A stretch of DNA of 64,000 bases from assembly GCF_014596945.1 (NCBI RefSeq), contig NZ_JACVXB010000003.1, forward strand, positions 62,001-126,000. The letters are read 5' to 3'. Origin of the DNA: Aestuariibaculum sediminum. Lineage in GTDB: Bacteria; Bacteroidota; Bacteroidia; Flavobacteriales; Flavobacteriaceae. Under the pieces are notes generated by a model that saw only the letters and a list, made by a program, of their open reading frames with translations, was not told the origin of the DNA and searched no databases. Shown here piece after piece: positions 42,843 to 52,684 of the stretch. How positions within the stretch are numbered: the stretch's first letter is position 1; every line of letters begins with the position of its first letter. Both the position numbers and the translations under genes were made by a program.

Positions 42843-45401
42843 CTATCCGCACTTAGAAGAACCGCAATCGGTACAAGTTAAACAGCCTTCCTGATAAACT
42901 AAGTTTTTAGACTTACAATTATCACATACATGACCTTTAGCCTCGGTACCATCTTCGACGTAGCGTTTTACAGCGCGCACCACACCATTTTTCCAGGTGT
43001 TTATAGAGGCATTATCCAACTGTAAACTGTTAATTAAATCAACCACTTTGTCTATAGGCATGCCATGGCGCAAGGTACTGGAGATTAACTTAGCATAATT
43101 CCAGAATTCTGGGTTAAATTTATACGAAAGACCTTCAATGGTGGTTTTATACCCTCTTTTATTTTTATACTGAAAATCGTAACGCTTGCTACCATCTTCG
43201 TTTTTTCCCTTAATAATTAAACCTTCATTAACCCAACGCGGAATTAAAATTCCATCTTCATCATCGGCTAAACCAGTAAAAATCTCATATGGCTTACCAT
43301 CTATTAAACCAATAAAAGCAATCCATTTTTCTTTATTATTTTGAAATCTTACTACATCGGCTTCCAAAACTTCAGGACGTTTTACCGGGAATGTAGTTAA
43401 TACTTCAGCGTTATCAGTTTCTTTCTTTTCATCGTTTGAAATAAGAACACCTGAGCGGGAACCGTCGCGATACACGGTAACTCCTTTACATCCAACTTCC
43501 CAAGCTTTTAGGTATAATTCACCAACTAAATCTTCGGACACATCGTTAGGCAAATTAATTGTTACGCTGATAGAATGATCTACCCATTTTTGAATGGCGC
43601 CTTGCATACTCACTTTGCTTAACCAGTCCACATCATTAGATGTCGCTTTATAATACGGAGATTTTTTTATCAAGTCGTCTAATTCTTCCTGAGAAAAATT
43701 CTTGGTCGTGTCTATACCATTGACTTCCATCCACTGTTTAAAGCGGTGATGAAACACCACATATTCTTCCCATGAATCTCCAACCTCATCAACAAAATCG
43801 ACGCGTACATTTTTATCATTCGGGTTTACTTTTCTTCTGCGTTTGTAAACTGGCATAAAAACGGGTTCAATACCAGACGATGTTTGCGTCATTAAACTTG
43901 TTGTTCCTGTCGGAGCAATAGTTAATAAGGCTATATTACGACGACCATATTCCAACATGTCATAATATAATTTCTCATCTGCGTTTTTTATACGTTGTAT
44001 TAATGGGTTATTCTTTTCACGCTCTGAATCGTAAATAGCAAAAGCTCCTCGTTCTTTTGCAGTATATACAGATGCTCTGTAAACTTCCAAACACAAGGTT
44101 TTATGTACTTCTAAAGAAAACGCGTTACCAGCTTCACTTCCGTATTGAATGCCTAAAGCAGCTAACATGTCACCTTCGGCAGTAATACCAATTCCTGTTC
44201 GTCTTCCCTCTTCAGCTTTCTTTTTTATGTTTAACCATAAATTACGCTCCACTGCTTTAACTTCATCTAACTCAGGATCATTATCAATTTTTTGTAAAAC
44301 AATATTAATTTTTTCAAGTTCTAAATCAATAATATCATCCATCATGCGTTGGGCTATTGCCGCATGTTTTTTAAATAAATCGAAATTAAACTTGGCATGT
44401 GATGTAAATGGATTTTCCACATAAGACAATAAATTTATCGCCAACAAACGACAAGAATCGTAAGGACATAAAGGAATTTCTCCACACGGATTGGTTGACA
44501 CCGTTTTGTAACCTAAATCAGCGTAACAATCGGGCACAGATTCATTTATTACCGTGTCCCAAAATAAGATACCTGGCTCCGCTGATTTCCATGCATTATG
44601 TACAATTTTTTTCCAAACATAGGTAGCTTGTATGGTTTTGCTGTATTTTGGATGTTCACTAAAAATAGGGTATTTCTGTGTATATGAACCATCTTCCTGC
44701 ACAGCTTTCATAAACGCATCATCGATTCTTACCGAAACATTAGCACCTGTCACCTTCCCTTGTTCTAATTTGGCATCTATAAAGTCTTCAGAATCTGGAT
44801 GATTAATAGAAACGGATAACATTAAAGCTCCTCGTCGTCCATCCTGTGCCACCTCTCTCGTCGAATTCGAGTAACGCTCCATAAACGGCACAATCCCTGT
44901 TGAAGTTAAAGCTGAGTTTTTTACTGGAGAGCCTTTAGGTCGAATATGCGATAAATCGTGACCAACACCACCACGACGCTTCATTAACTGTACTTGCTCC
45001 TGATCAATTTTCATAATGCCACCGTAGGAATCCGATTCACCCGAATTTCCTATTACAAAACAGTTTGATAATGACGCTGTTTGGTATGGATTACCAATAC
45101 CAGCCATTGGACTTCCTTGTGGCACTATATACTTGAAATCTTTAATTAAATTAAAAATATCTTCTTCTGATAACGGATTAGCGTAATTACTTTCAACTCT
45201 TGCAATTTCCTTCGCAATACGATGGTGCATATCGTTAGGTGTCTTCTCATACAAATTACCTTCAGAATCTTTTAAGGCATACTTATTAATCCATACTCGG
45301 GCTGCTAATTCATCTCCCTTAAAATAGATTTTTGAAGCTTCGAAAGCTTCATCTTGAGTGTAAGTTGCTGGCTTTTGGTGAGTTTGCGTTTCTACAGGCA
45401 T
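42843..45401 (-). CDS. nrdJ: adenosylcobalamin-dependent ribonucleoside-diphosphate reductase (class II)
   Basis: Converts ribonucleotides to deoxyribonucleotides without oxygen, using adenosylcobalamin for the thiyl radical. 852 residues in one chain. Features: N-terminal part with NPYQTASLSNCFVIGN, substrate-loop RRGGVGHDLSHIRPKGSPV, GRRGALMLSVSINHPD, NPCGEIPLCPYDSCRL, the catalytic-site TGTTSLMTQTSSGIEPVF, and a C-terminal extension with a CxxC ... CxxC cluster (CDNCKS, CLTCTDCGSSKCG) for zinc or redox exchange. No intein or frameshift. The start at 45401 is an ATG. It is one of two B12 enzymes here, with icmF. Confidence 0.93.
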   Translation of the reverse strand: MPVETQTHQKPATYTQDEAFEASKIYFKGDELAARVWINKYALKDSEGNLYEKTPNDMHHRIAKEIARVESNYANPLSEEDIFNLIKDFKYIVPQGSPMAGIGNPYQTASLSNCFVIGNSGESDSYGGIMKIDQEQVQLMKRRGGVGHDLSHIRPKGSPVKNSALTSTGIVPFMERYSNSTREVAQDGRRGALMLSVSINHPDSEDFIDAKLEQGKVTGANVSVRIDDAFMKAVQEDGSYTQKYPIFSEHPKYSKTIQATYVWKKIVHNAWKSAEPGILFWDTVINESVPDCYADLGYKTVSTNPCGEIPLCPYDSCRLLAINLLSYVENPFTSHAKFNFDLFKKHAAIAQRMMDDIIDLELEKINIVLQKIDNDPELDEVKAVERNLWLNIKKKAEEGRRTGIGITAEGDMLAALGIQYGSEAGNAFSLEVHKTLCLEVYRASVYTAKERGAFAIYDSEREKNNPLIQRIKNADEKLYYDMLEYGRRNIALLTIAPTGTTSLMTQTSSGIEPVFMPVYKRRRKVNPNDKNVRVDFVDEVGDSWEEYVVFHHRFKQWMEVNGIDTTKNFSQEELDDLIKKSPYYKATSNDVDWLSKVSMQGAIQKWVDHSISVTINLPNDVSEDLVGELYLKAWEVGCKGVTVYRDGSRSGVLISNDEKKETDNAEVLTTFPVKRPEVLEADVVRFQNNKEKWIAFIGLIDGKPYEIFTGLADDEDGILIPRWVNEGLIIKGKNEDGSKRYDFQYKNKRGYKTTIEGLSYKFNPEFWNYAKLISSTLRHGMPIDKVVDLINSLQLDNASINTWKNGVVRAVKRYVEDGTEAKGHVCDNCKSKNLVYQEGCLTCTDCGSSKCG

Positions 45402-45683
45402 ATAATTAGAATTTGATTAGGTATTTTCACCACAAAGAACGGAAAAAATACGCAATCTAAAACATGACAAAAATCATGAAGTTTACAAGAAAAAAAGACA
45501 ATCAATTGATTTACAGTAATATAAAAACTTATCAACACAAAAAAGTTAACAAATTTTTGAAACAATATAATCACAAACAAAACTCAAACTTCTTTAAGAA
45601 GCCACTAAAGGAAAGCGCCCATTATTAAGAAAAATGAAAGAAAATTAATGACGTGAATTATAAAATTATCAATTTGAAAAAAT

Positions 45684-46643
45684 TTAAAAATCCACTGCGA
45701 AACCAATACCTAAAAACTGCTTCCATTGAATTTTAGCACCAGCCTCATCAAATTCGCCTTCAACATCGGTTTCAACTAAGGTTTTTATATCGTCATCGTA
45801 GCGAAGATGAGACCCTAAGGTAGCTCTTATAAAACTATTCACTTTAAAATCGAAGTCTAAAGCCCAATCAACATCCACATTACCAAAATTATTTACATAA
45901 TCAGAATACAGACTCACTCTATGTTTCATATTTACATTTTGAGTCACTTCCATTTCATAACTATTCGTAACTAAAATTCCAACCTCACGCCTTATCCGCT
46001 TACCTTCCACAAGCAAGTTACCATCAACATCATAAACCGCTGGCTCTACACCAAATTTACCGGCATTAGCTAAATCTTCATCAAACACAAAAGTGGCTTT
46101 CATCGTTACTGGTGAAAAATAAAATGAGGTTTTATCAATATTTTTACCATACTCCATACCGCCACCAAAAAACAAGTATCCTGGCGCCATAAACCTAGAG
46201 ATCGGCTCATCGGTATTTGGGTATTTATACCCATTAAATAATTGAGTCCTAAAGTTTAATCGCGCCGAATAAAACCAATTAGAATTTTCATCTGGTTGAA
46301 AACCAATATTGGAGTTTAACTCAAAAAGATCGTCTGTTTTTCGTAATTCTTTAGCCTCCTGTTTATTCATACCAACACGAAGAACAGCGTTATTTTTCCA
46401 GTTAAAATATTTATCGCTGTAATTAGCTGAAGTTTCAGCACCTAACAAACCAGCAATAGAATTGGTACCTCCCGAATTCCAGTTCACAAAAGCAACTTCA
46501 CTCAAATCTACAGTGACTTTGTTTTTCTGAACCCATTGCGGCCCAATATAGGCTTCGGGTTTTACTTTAAGAAATAAAGAATCGGGTTGTGCTGAAATAA
46601 ATTGAAAAAAGAAACAAAAAGTTATTAATACAATGTTTTTCAT
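45684..46643 (-). CDS. DUF3078 secreted beta-barrel-like protein
   Basis: 319 residues from the ATG at 46643, where a signal peptide begins (MKNIVLITFCFFFQFISAQ). In-frame ATGs at 46655 and 46673 are alternatives; the inner one gives the best signal. The remainder is rich in amphipathic beta strands ending with aromatic residues (WVQKNKVTVDLSEVAFVNWNSGG, FYSARLNFRTQLFNGYKY, HRVSLYSDYVNNFGNVDVDWALDFDF, ending in IGFAVDF), typical of an outer-membrane beta barrel. It matches DUF3078. Function unknown. Separate from both neighbours by more than 100 bases. Confidence 0.85.
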   Translation of the reverse strand: MKNIVLITFCFFFQFISAQPDSLFLKVKPEAYIGPQWVQKNKVTVDLSEVAFVNWNSGGTNSIAGLLGAETSANYSDKYFNWKNNAVLRVGMNKQEAKELRKTDDLFELNSNIGFQPDENSNWFYSARLNFRTQLFNGYKYPNTDEPISRFMAPGYLFFGGGMEYGKNIDKTSFYFSPVTMKATFVFDEDLANAGKFGVEPAVYDVDGNLLVEGKRIRREVGILVTNSYEMEVTQNVNMKHRVSLYSDYVNNFGNVDVDWALDFDFKVNSFIRATLGSHLRYDDDIKTLVETDVEGEFDEAGAKIQWKQFLGIGFAVDF

Positions 46644-46793
46644 TTTTGATGACATAATGCTTGTAAAATTCATAAAAACAACACCTTAAAGGCTACACTT
46701 TTTAATGCTTAGTTACCAGCTTAATTAGTTTACTTTAATAAAATACACTTGTTATCAATAACCATTCCATTTCAATGTCATTGAATAAAAAGT

Positions 46794-47972
46794 TTAGTAG
46801 TTAAACTCTCCGTACTCGCTTTTTATTGTAAGCTTTTTACTTTCTGAAGGCTCTACTCTACCAATTATTTGAGCGTTTACATTAAAAGATTTCGATATAT
46901 TTATGATGTCTTCTGCAATTTCAGGAGACACATATAATTCCATTCTATGACCACAATTAAATACTTGATACATTTCTTTCCAATCGGTTTTACTTTGTTC
47001 CTGAATTAATTTGAACAAAGGCGGAATTGGAAACATATTATCCTTAACAATATGAAATTCATTTACAAAATGAAGAATCTTGGTTTGCGCACCACCAGAA
47101 CAGTGTACCATACCATGAACCGTATCACTGTTATATTGAGATAATATTTTTTTGATAATTGGCGCATAGGTGCGTGTTGGTGACAATACAAGTTGCCCTG
47201 CATCAATAGGTGAATCCTCTACCGCATCGGTTAACTTTACATTCCCTGAATACACTAAATCCTCAGGTACCGAAGCATCAAAACTCTCTGGGTATTTTTT
47301 AGCCAAGTAATTATTAAACACATCATGTCTTGCCGATGTTAAGCCGTTACTCCCCATACCTCCATTGTATGATTTCTCGTAAGTAGCCTGGCCAAAACTC
47401 TCCAAACCAACAATAACGTCACCAGCTTTAATATTGGCATTATCAATAACATCACTACGTTTCATTCGTGCGGTTACTGTAGAATCCACAATAATTGTAC
47501 GAACTAAATCTCCAACATCGGCTGTTTCTCCGCCAGTAGAATGAATAGTTACTCCAAAAGATTTTAATTCTTCTATTAACTCTTCGGTCCCATTAATAAT
47601 TGCAGAAATAACTTCACCGGGAATCAAGTTTTTATTTCTTCCAATTGTAGACGACAACATAATGTTGTCGGTAGCCCCGACACATAATAAATCATCTATA
47701 TTCATTATCAAGGCGTCCTGAGCGATACCTTTCCATACCGAAAGGTCACCTGTTTCTTTCCAGTACATATAGGCTAAAGACGACTTGGTTCCTGCCCCAT
47801 CAGCATGCATTATTAAACAGTAATCCTCATTATTGGTTAAATAATCGGGCACTATTTTACAAAATGCCTTAGGAAACAGACCTTTATCAATGTTTTTAAT
47901 TGCATTGTGAACATCTTCTTTCGATGCCGAAACGCCACGTTGTGCATAACGTTTAGAAACTTCTTGACTCAT
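46794..47972 (-). CDS. purM: phosphoribosylformylglycinamidine cyclo-ligase (AIR synthase), Bacteroidetes type
   Basis: Purine biosynthesis enzyme that converts FGAM to AIR with ATP. 392 residues, longer than the roughly 345 of E. coli PurM, as is usual in Bacteroidetes. Two-domain PurM fold: the N-terminal part has YAQRGVSASKEDV, MHADGAGTKSSLAYMYWK, MNIDDLLCVGATDNIMLSSTIGRNK and STGGETADVGDLVRTI; the C-terminal part has GMVHCSGGAQTKILHF and NCGHRMELYVSPE. Without comparison I cannot exclude a PurM-like paralogue of other activity. A TAAATTTG promoter is 18 bases upstream. Confidence 0.86.
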   Translation of the reverse strand: MSQEVSKRYAQRGVSASKEDVHNAIKNIDKGLFPKAFCKIVPDYLTNNEDYCLIMHADGAGTKSSLAYMYWKETGDLSVWKGIAQDALIMNIDDLLCVGATDNIMLSSTIGRNKNLIPGEVISAIINGTEELIEELKSFGVTIHSTGGETADVGDLVRTIIVDSTVTARMKRSDVIDNANIKAGDVIVGLESFGQATYEKSYNGGMGSNGLTSARHDVFNNYLAKKYPESFDASVPEDLVYSGNVKLTDAVEDSPIDAGQLVLSPTRTYAPIIKKILSQYNSDTVHGMVHCSGGAQTKILHFVNEFHIVKDNMFPIPPLFKLIQEQSKTDWKEMYQVFNCGHRMELYVSPEIAEDIINISKSFNVNAQIIGRVEPSESKKLTIKSEYGEFNY

Positions 47973-47989
47973 AGTATTGTATTGAGCTG

Positions 47990-47997
47990 CAAATTTA
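47990..47997 (-). promoter_or_regulatory. -7 promoter element TAAATTTG for purM
   Basis: Exact TAnnTTTG on the minus strand followed by GC, 18 bases upstream of the purM ATG. Confidence 0.6.
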
Positions 47998-48008
47998 ATT
48001 CTTTGAAT

Positions 48009-48038
48009 TAAAAAATCCCGAATTAAAACGGGATTTTT
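48009..48038 (-). terminator. glutamine synthetase III terminator
   Basis: Ten-base arms AAAAATCCCG and CGGGATTTTT with a loop of eight, followed on the minus strand by Ts, about 70 bases after the gene stop. Confidence 0.8.
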
Positions 48039-48109
48039 AATATTTATTATGAATGTTAAAGTATTTCACTTTTAAGAACACTAAACTTGATTACGTTCCT
48101 TCAATAAAA

Positions 48110-50296
48110 TTATCTAGTAAACAATAATTCACGGTATTTGGTTAACGGCCAAATTTCGTCATCAACCAATAATTCGAGTTTATCACAATGATAACGAATA
48201 TCATCAAAAAGAGGTTTAACATCATTACAATAAGCCATAGCTTTTTTCTCAATATCCTCTATACCATTAGCCTCTTTTCGTGCGTTAATCATTTTTGTAA
48301 CATTAGCATTAATACCCTCGATATGCTCTGAGATTTGCTCGATTAAATTAATTTGCTCTTTAGAAACATTGGTGAATTTTTTATCAAAAATCTCCTTAAG
48401 CCCTTTTACATTTTCTATTAAGACATTTTGGTATTTTACAGCAGTCGGTACAATATGATTTCGAGCAATATCACCCAACACACGCCCCTCAATTTGAATA
48501 TGCATAATATAAGCTTCCATTTCAATCTCGTAACGTGCTTTAGTTTCTATAGCACTCATCACCTGCATATCTTCAAACAATTTTATGGTTTTAGCAGAAA
48601 CTTTAGCTTTTAATGCTTCCGGGGTTGTTTTATTATTGCTCAAACCTCGCTTTTTAGCTTCCTCTTCCCATGCTTTCCCATAACCATTACCTTCAAATAA
48701 AATCGCTTTAGTTGACTTTATATACTCGCGTAAAACATTAAAAATAGCCTCGTCTTTCTTTAAGTCTTTTTTATCGATCAGTTTATCAACTTCAATTTTA
48801 AAATCTCTTAATTGTTGTGCTACAATGGTATTTAACACCGTCATGGGATTTCCACAGTTAGCTAGGGACCCAACAGCTCTGAATTCGAATTTATTTCCTG
48901 TAAATGCAAAAGGAGACGTTCGGTTTCTATCGGTATTATCCAATAAAACATCAGGGATTTTACCAACCACATTTAGTTTAAGCTCTGTTTTTTCTTCTGG
49001 CGACAGTTTACCTTTGGTTACACCTTCTAGTTCTTCTAACACTTTTGTTAATTGCTGACCAATGAAAACTGAAATTATTGCTGGTGGCGCTTCGTTTGCA
49101 CCTAACCTATGGTCGTTACTTGCTGAAGCAATTGATGCTCGCAACAACTCCTCATGCTCATGAACAGCTTTTATCGTATTTATAAAAAAGGTTAAAAACT
49201 GTAAGTTGCTCATAGGTGTTTTTCCTGGCGCCAAAAGGTTCACGCCTGTATCGGTAGACAACGACCAGTTATTGTGTTTTCCAGAACCGTTAATACCAGC
49301 AAACGGCTTTTCATGAAATAACACTTTAAAGTTGTGTTTTGAAGCGATTCGCCCCATAATATCCATTAATAATGAATTATGATCGACTGCCAGATTAGCT
49401 TCTTCAAAAATTGGAGCTACTTCAAACTGATTTGGAGCTACCTCATTATGCCTAGTTTTTACAGGAATCCCTAACAACATACATTCGGTTTCAAGCTCAC
49501 GCATAAAATTAAATGCTCGTGTTGGAATAGAGCCAAAATAATGATCATCAAGCTGTTGCCCTTTAGCGGAAGAGTGCCCTAATAAAGTACGTCCTGTTAA
49601 TGTTATATCAGGTCGACTGGTTGCTAAGGCTTTATCGATTAGAAAATATTCCTGCTCCCAACCAAGTGAAGATGTTACTTTTTTAACATTCTTATCGAAA
49701 TATTTACAAACTTCGGTTGCAGCATTATCTACAGCATGAAGCGCTCTCAATAACGGTGTTTTATAATCTAAAGCCTCACCCGTGTAAGCCACAAATATTG
49801 TTGGAATACAAAGTGTTGTTCCATAAATAAATGCTGGCGACGTAGGATCCCAAGCCGTATAACCCCGAGCTTCGAAAGTATTTCTAATACCTCCATGTGG
49901 AAAACTTGAGGCATCAGGCTCTTGCTGGACTAATTGATCGCCACCAAATTTCTCGATAGCAATACCTTCACTTACCGTTTCAAAAAAAGCATCATGCTTT
50001 TCGGCAGTCGTTCCTGTTAAAGGCTGAAACCAGTGCGTATAATGTGTGACTCCTTTAGACAAAGCCCAATCTTTCATTGATGAAGACACTTGGTCGGCAA
50101 GGCTTCGATCAATTTTCTTACCCAGCTTTACCGCATTCATAACTCCTACAAATGCATCCTTCGTTAAATACTGTCGCATCGTGTTTTCGTTAAAAACATT
50201 CTGACCGAATAAAACAGAACGACGTTCATTTTCTTCAATTGAAATTGGTTTATGAGAAAGTGATTCTTTAATGGCGTGAAATCTTAATGTTGGCAT
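48110..50296 (-). CDS. glnN: glutamine synthetase type III
   Basis: Makes glutamine from glutamate, ammonia and ATP. 728 residues, the size of the GSIII family. Start: ATG 50296 gives the expected MPTLRFHAIKES; the longer frame begins at a TTG that is part of the promoter. Typical segments: RRSVLFGQNVFN, GGIRNTFEARGYTAWDP, SSLGWEQEYFLID, the nucleotide-binding loop KTRHNEVAPNQFEVAPIFEEANLAVDH, HEKPFAGINGSGKHNNWSL, and NCGNPMTVLNTIVAQQL. It diverges from a type II glutamine synthetase 264 bases away, so both enzyme types are regulated from one region. Confidence 0.94.
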   Translation of the reverse strand: MPTLRFHAIKESLSHKPISIEENERRSVLFGQNVFNENTMRQYLTKDAFVGVMNAVKLGKKIDRSLADQVSSSMKDWALSKGVTHYTHWFQPLTGTTAEKHDAFFETVSEGIAIEKFGGDQLVQQEPDASSFPHGGIRNTFEARGYTAWDPTSPAFIYGTTLCIPTIFVAYTGEALDYKTPLLRALHAVDNAATEVCKYFDKNVKKVTSSLGWEQEYFLIDKALATSRPDITLTGRTLLGHSSAKGQQLDDHYFGSIPTRAFNFMRELETECMLLGIPVKTRHNEVAPNQFEVAPIFEEANLAVDHNSLLMDIMGRIASKHNFKVLFHEKPFAGINGSGKHNNWSLSTDTGVNLLAPGKTPMSNLQFLTFFINTIKAVHEHEELLRASIASASNDHRLGANEAPPAIISVFIGQQLTKVLEELEGVTKGKLSPEEKTELKLNVVGKIPDVLLDNTDRNRTSPFAFTGNKFEFRAVGSLANCGNPMTVLNTIVAQQLRDFKIEVDKLIDKKDLKKDEAIFNVLREYIKSTKAILFEGNGYGKAWEEEAKKRGLSNNKTTPEALKAKVSAKTIKLFEDMQVMSAIETKARYEIEMEAYIMHIQIEGRVLGDIARNHIVPTAVKYQNVLIENVKGLKEIFDKKFTNVSKEQINLIEQISEHIEGINANVTKMINARKEANGIEDIEKKAMAYCNDVKPLFDDIRYHCDKLELLVDDEIWPLTKYRELLFTR

Positions 50297-50335
50297 CCTA
50301 TATAATTCGTATTTATAATTTTTAATCGTTCTTCG

Positions 50336-50343
50336 CAAAATTA
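50336..50343 (-). promoter_or_regulatory. -7 promoter element TAATTTTG for glutamine synthetase III
   Basis: Exact TAnnTTTG on the minus strand followed by C, 40 bases upstream of the start codon. Confidence 0.6.
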
Positions 50344-50511
50344 AGAATATCCTTAATATTTATTACTTTTTATCAATTAAGAATTTTTCAATTTAAATAT
50401 AAAATAATATACTTTTTTTAATGGATACCTTAAAAAAATGGGGTCTAAATAAAAATAAGTTATAGTTTTCGGAAAACACCCCTATAAAATCCAAAGTCTA
50501 AAATAAAAATA

Positions 50512-50519
50512 TATATTTG
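50512..50519 (+). promoter_or_regulatory. -7 promoter element TATATTTG for glutamine synthetase II
   Basis: Exact TAnnTTTG, 42 bases before the ATG at 50561. Confidence 0.6.
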
Positions 50520-50560
50520 TCGTATTAATATCAATATTATCATTTTTTAAAATATTTATT

Positions 50561-51583
50561 ATGGCAAAAATTAAGCTAGAATACATTTGGTTAGATGGAT
50601 ATTTCCCTACCCAAAACATGAGAAGTAAAACTAAAGTAGAAGAGCACGAAGACTTTAAAGGAACGCTTGAAGAAATTGGAAACTGGTCATTCGACGGGTC
50701 TTCAACAAGACAAGCTGAAGGTGGTTCTTCTGACTGTATTTTAAAGCCAGTTGCTATTTATCCAGACCCAGAACGTGTTAACGGATATTTAGTAATGACT
50801 GAAGTTTTAAATCCAGATGGAACTCCTCACGTTTCAAACGGTAGAGCAACAATTGATGATGAAGATGATGATTTCTGGTTTGGTTTTGAGCAAGAGTATT
50901 TTATCATGGATACCAAAACTCAATTACCATTAGGTTTCCCTGTAGGCGGTTATCCTGCTCCACAAGGTATGTACTACTGTTCTGTAGGTGGTAAAAACAC
51001 ACATGGTAGAGATTTAGTAGAAGAGCATGCTGATTTATGTATTGAAGCAGGTTTAAACTTTGAAGGTATTAACCAAGAGGTTGCTTGTGGACAATGGGAA
51101 TTCCAATTATTTGCTAAAGGCGCACAAAAAGCTGGTGATGAAATCTGGATTGCTAGATACTTATTAGACCGTTTAACTGAAAAATACGGTTATTACATTG
51201 AGTACCATCCAAAACCACTAGGTAAAGATATGGACTGGAATGGTTCTGGTATGCACGCAAACTTCTCTAACACAACATTAAGAACTTGTGGAGATAAAGC
51301 GGTATACGATAAAATATGTGAAGCTTTCCGTCCTGTAGTTGATGAGCACATCGCTGTTTACGGTGAGTTTAACGATCAGCGTTTAACTGGTGAGCACGAA
51401 ACTGCTGCTATCACTGATTTCTCTTATGGAATTTCTGATCGTGGTGCTTCAATTCGTATTCCAATTGCAACTGTAGAAAGAGGATACAAAGGTTGGTTAG
51501 AAGATAGACGTCCAGCTTCAAATGGTGATCCTTACAAAATTGCAGCTAGAATTATCAAAACAGTTAAATCTGCAAAAATTTAA
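50561..51583 (+). CDS. glutamine synthetase type II (eukaryote-like)
   Basis: 340-residue enzyme of the GSII type, more often seen in eukaryotes and some bacteria. N-terminal beta-grasp (KLEYIWLDGYFPTQNMRSKTK), then the catalytic domain with WSFDGSSTRQAEGGSSDC, FGFEQEYFIMDT, the EGINQEVACGQWEFQ segment, DWNGSGMHANFSN and RLTGEHETAAITDFSYGISDRGASIRIP, which carry the metal and substrate residues. All key motifs are complete. It is divergent from glutamine synthetase III and has its own strong terminator. Which of the two is used under low ammonia cannot be told from sequence. Confidence 0.94.
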   Translation: MAKIKLEYIWLDGYFPTQNMRSKTKVEEHEDFKGTLEEIGNWSFDGSSTRQAEGGSSDCILKPVAIYPDPERVNGYLVMTEVLNPDGTPHVSNGRATIDDEDDDFWFGFEQEYFIMDTKTQLPLGFPVGGYPAPQGMYYCSVGGKNTHGRDLVEEHADLCIEAGLNFEGINQEVACGQWEFQLFAKGAQKAGDEIWIARYLLDRLTEKYGYYIEYHPKPLGKDMDWNGSGMHANFSNTTLRTCGDKAVYDKICEAFRPVVDEHIAVYGEFNDQRLTGEHETAAITDFSYGISDRGASIRIPIATVERGYKGWLEDRRPASNGDPYKIAARIIKTVKSAKI

Positions 51584-51610
51584 ACATAAAGTTTATAATT
51601 TGTTCATAAT

Positions 51611-51650
51611 AAAAAAGGGTTTACAAATTTGTAAACCCTTTTTTATTTTT
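51611..51650 (+). terminator. terminator of glutamine synthetase II
   Basis: 14-bp perfect stem (51611-51624 with 51631-51644), a loop of six and a T-rich tail, 27 bases after the stop. Confidence 0.85.
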
Positions 51651-51736
51651 AATTCTATGATGCTGAAACAAACTCAGCAAATCGTTGAAAACAAACTTTT
51701 AATTAGAATGTGTTTCTTAACAAAGAAAGCAAAACT

Positions 51737-52684
51737 TTACTTTCCGTTAGTAAATAATAAAAACATAAACACACCATAAGCCATAACCAAGAGTAAACCT
51801 TTCATCTTATTTATTTCAAAACGTTTAGGCAAAAAAACCAGAGGCAACAACACTGTAGCAAAACCTAACATCCAAAAAATATCGCGAGACAAAATAAGTG
51901 GTTCGGTAACCTCAATAGGTTTTACAATGGCTGTTAATCCCAACACGGAGCCAATATTAAAAATATTCGACCCTATTAAATTCCCTAGTGAAATCGCTTT
52001 TTCTTGCTTTGCAGCCGCAATTATAGAAGCTGCTAATTCTGGTACGCTTGTACCTATTGCGATTAAAGACACTCCTATAACAGCTTCACTAACACCTAAA
52101 GATTGCGCAACATCTTTTGCTCCCTCAACCAGCCATTCACTCCCAAAATAAAGCGCTACGGCTCCTATAAGAAGCCAAATTGTTACTTTAAAGTTAGAGA
52201 CAATAGCTAGGGCTTCATCCACTTCTTCAACATCTGTATCTTTTTTTGCATATTTTATCAAAACAATCAAAAACAGCAATAAACTAACAAAAAGCGCCAC
52301 CCCCTCTATGGCCGATAGTTTACCGTCATGACTTAAAAAATAATATAACGCCAGACTAAAAACCATCATAACTGGCCAGTTTAACTTATAAAAAGACTTA
52401 TCGACTGCTATGGTTCCCACCAATGCCGTACAACCTAACACTAATCCTATATTTGCAATATTTGAACCTACGACATTATTTATTGCTATGGCAGAAGACC
52501 CAGATAAAGCAGCCTGCAAACTTACCAGTAATTCTGGCGCAGATGTCGCAAACGACACCACCGTCATACCGATAACCATTTTTGAAATATTAAATTTAAA
52601 AGATAAAGCCACCGACGATCTTACCAGAAACTCACCTCCTACTACCAAAAGAGCAAAACCTAATAGCACCAATACTATACTCAT
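51737..52684 (-). CDS. calcium/sodium antiporter (CaCA family, YrbG-like)
   Basis: Inner-membrane exchanger of 315 residues from ATG 52684. The longer frame would open at a GTG at 52714 and adds a non-family KYYLRKKNY peptide, so it is rejected. About ten membrane helices are arranged as two inverted repeats, each with the alpha motif: FATSAPELLVS...GSNIANIGLVLG and IGTSVPELAAS...GSNIFNIGSVLG. A short central loop rich in acidic residues (KKDTDVEEVDEA) separates them. A TATCTTCG, one mismatch from the -7 consensus, lies upstream at 52698-52705. Ion specificity is not visible. Confidence 0.9.
   Translation of the reverse strand: MSIVLVLLGFALLVVGGEFLVRSSVALSFKFNISKMVIGMTVVSFATSAPELLVSLQAALSGSSAIAINNVVGSNIANIGLVLGCTALVGTIAVDKSFYKLNWPVMMVFSLALYYFLSHDGKLSAIEGVALFVSLLLFLIVLIKYAKKDTDVEEVDEALAIVSNFKVTIWLLIGAVALYFGSEWLVEGAKDVAQSLGVSEAVIGVSLIAIGTSVPELAASIIAAAKQEKAISLGNLIGSNIFNIGSVLGLTAIVKPIEVTEPLILSRDIFWMLGFATVLLPLVFLPKRFEINKMKGLLLVMAYGVFMFLLFTNGK

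Noticed and set aside
48428-49058. ORFs of 60-80 codons on the strand opposite glutamine synthetase III
   Set aside because: They are shadows of a long well-supported gene and have biased, low-complexity composition. Similar shadows lie opposite sucC, icmF, nrdJ, prfA and others and were left out.
50297-50338. N-terminal extension of glutamine synthetase III starting at TTG
   Set aside because: The TTG belongs to the TAATTTTG promoter and the extension is not family-like; ATG 50296 gives the expected N-terminus.
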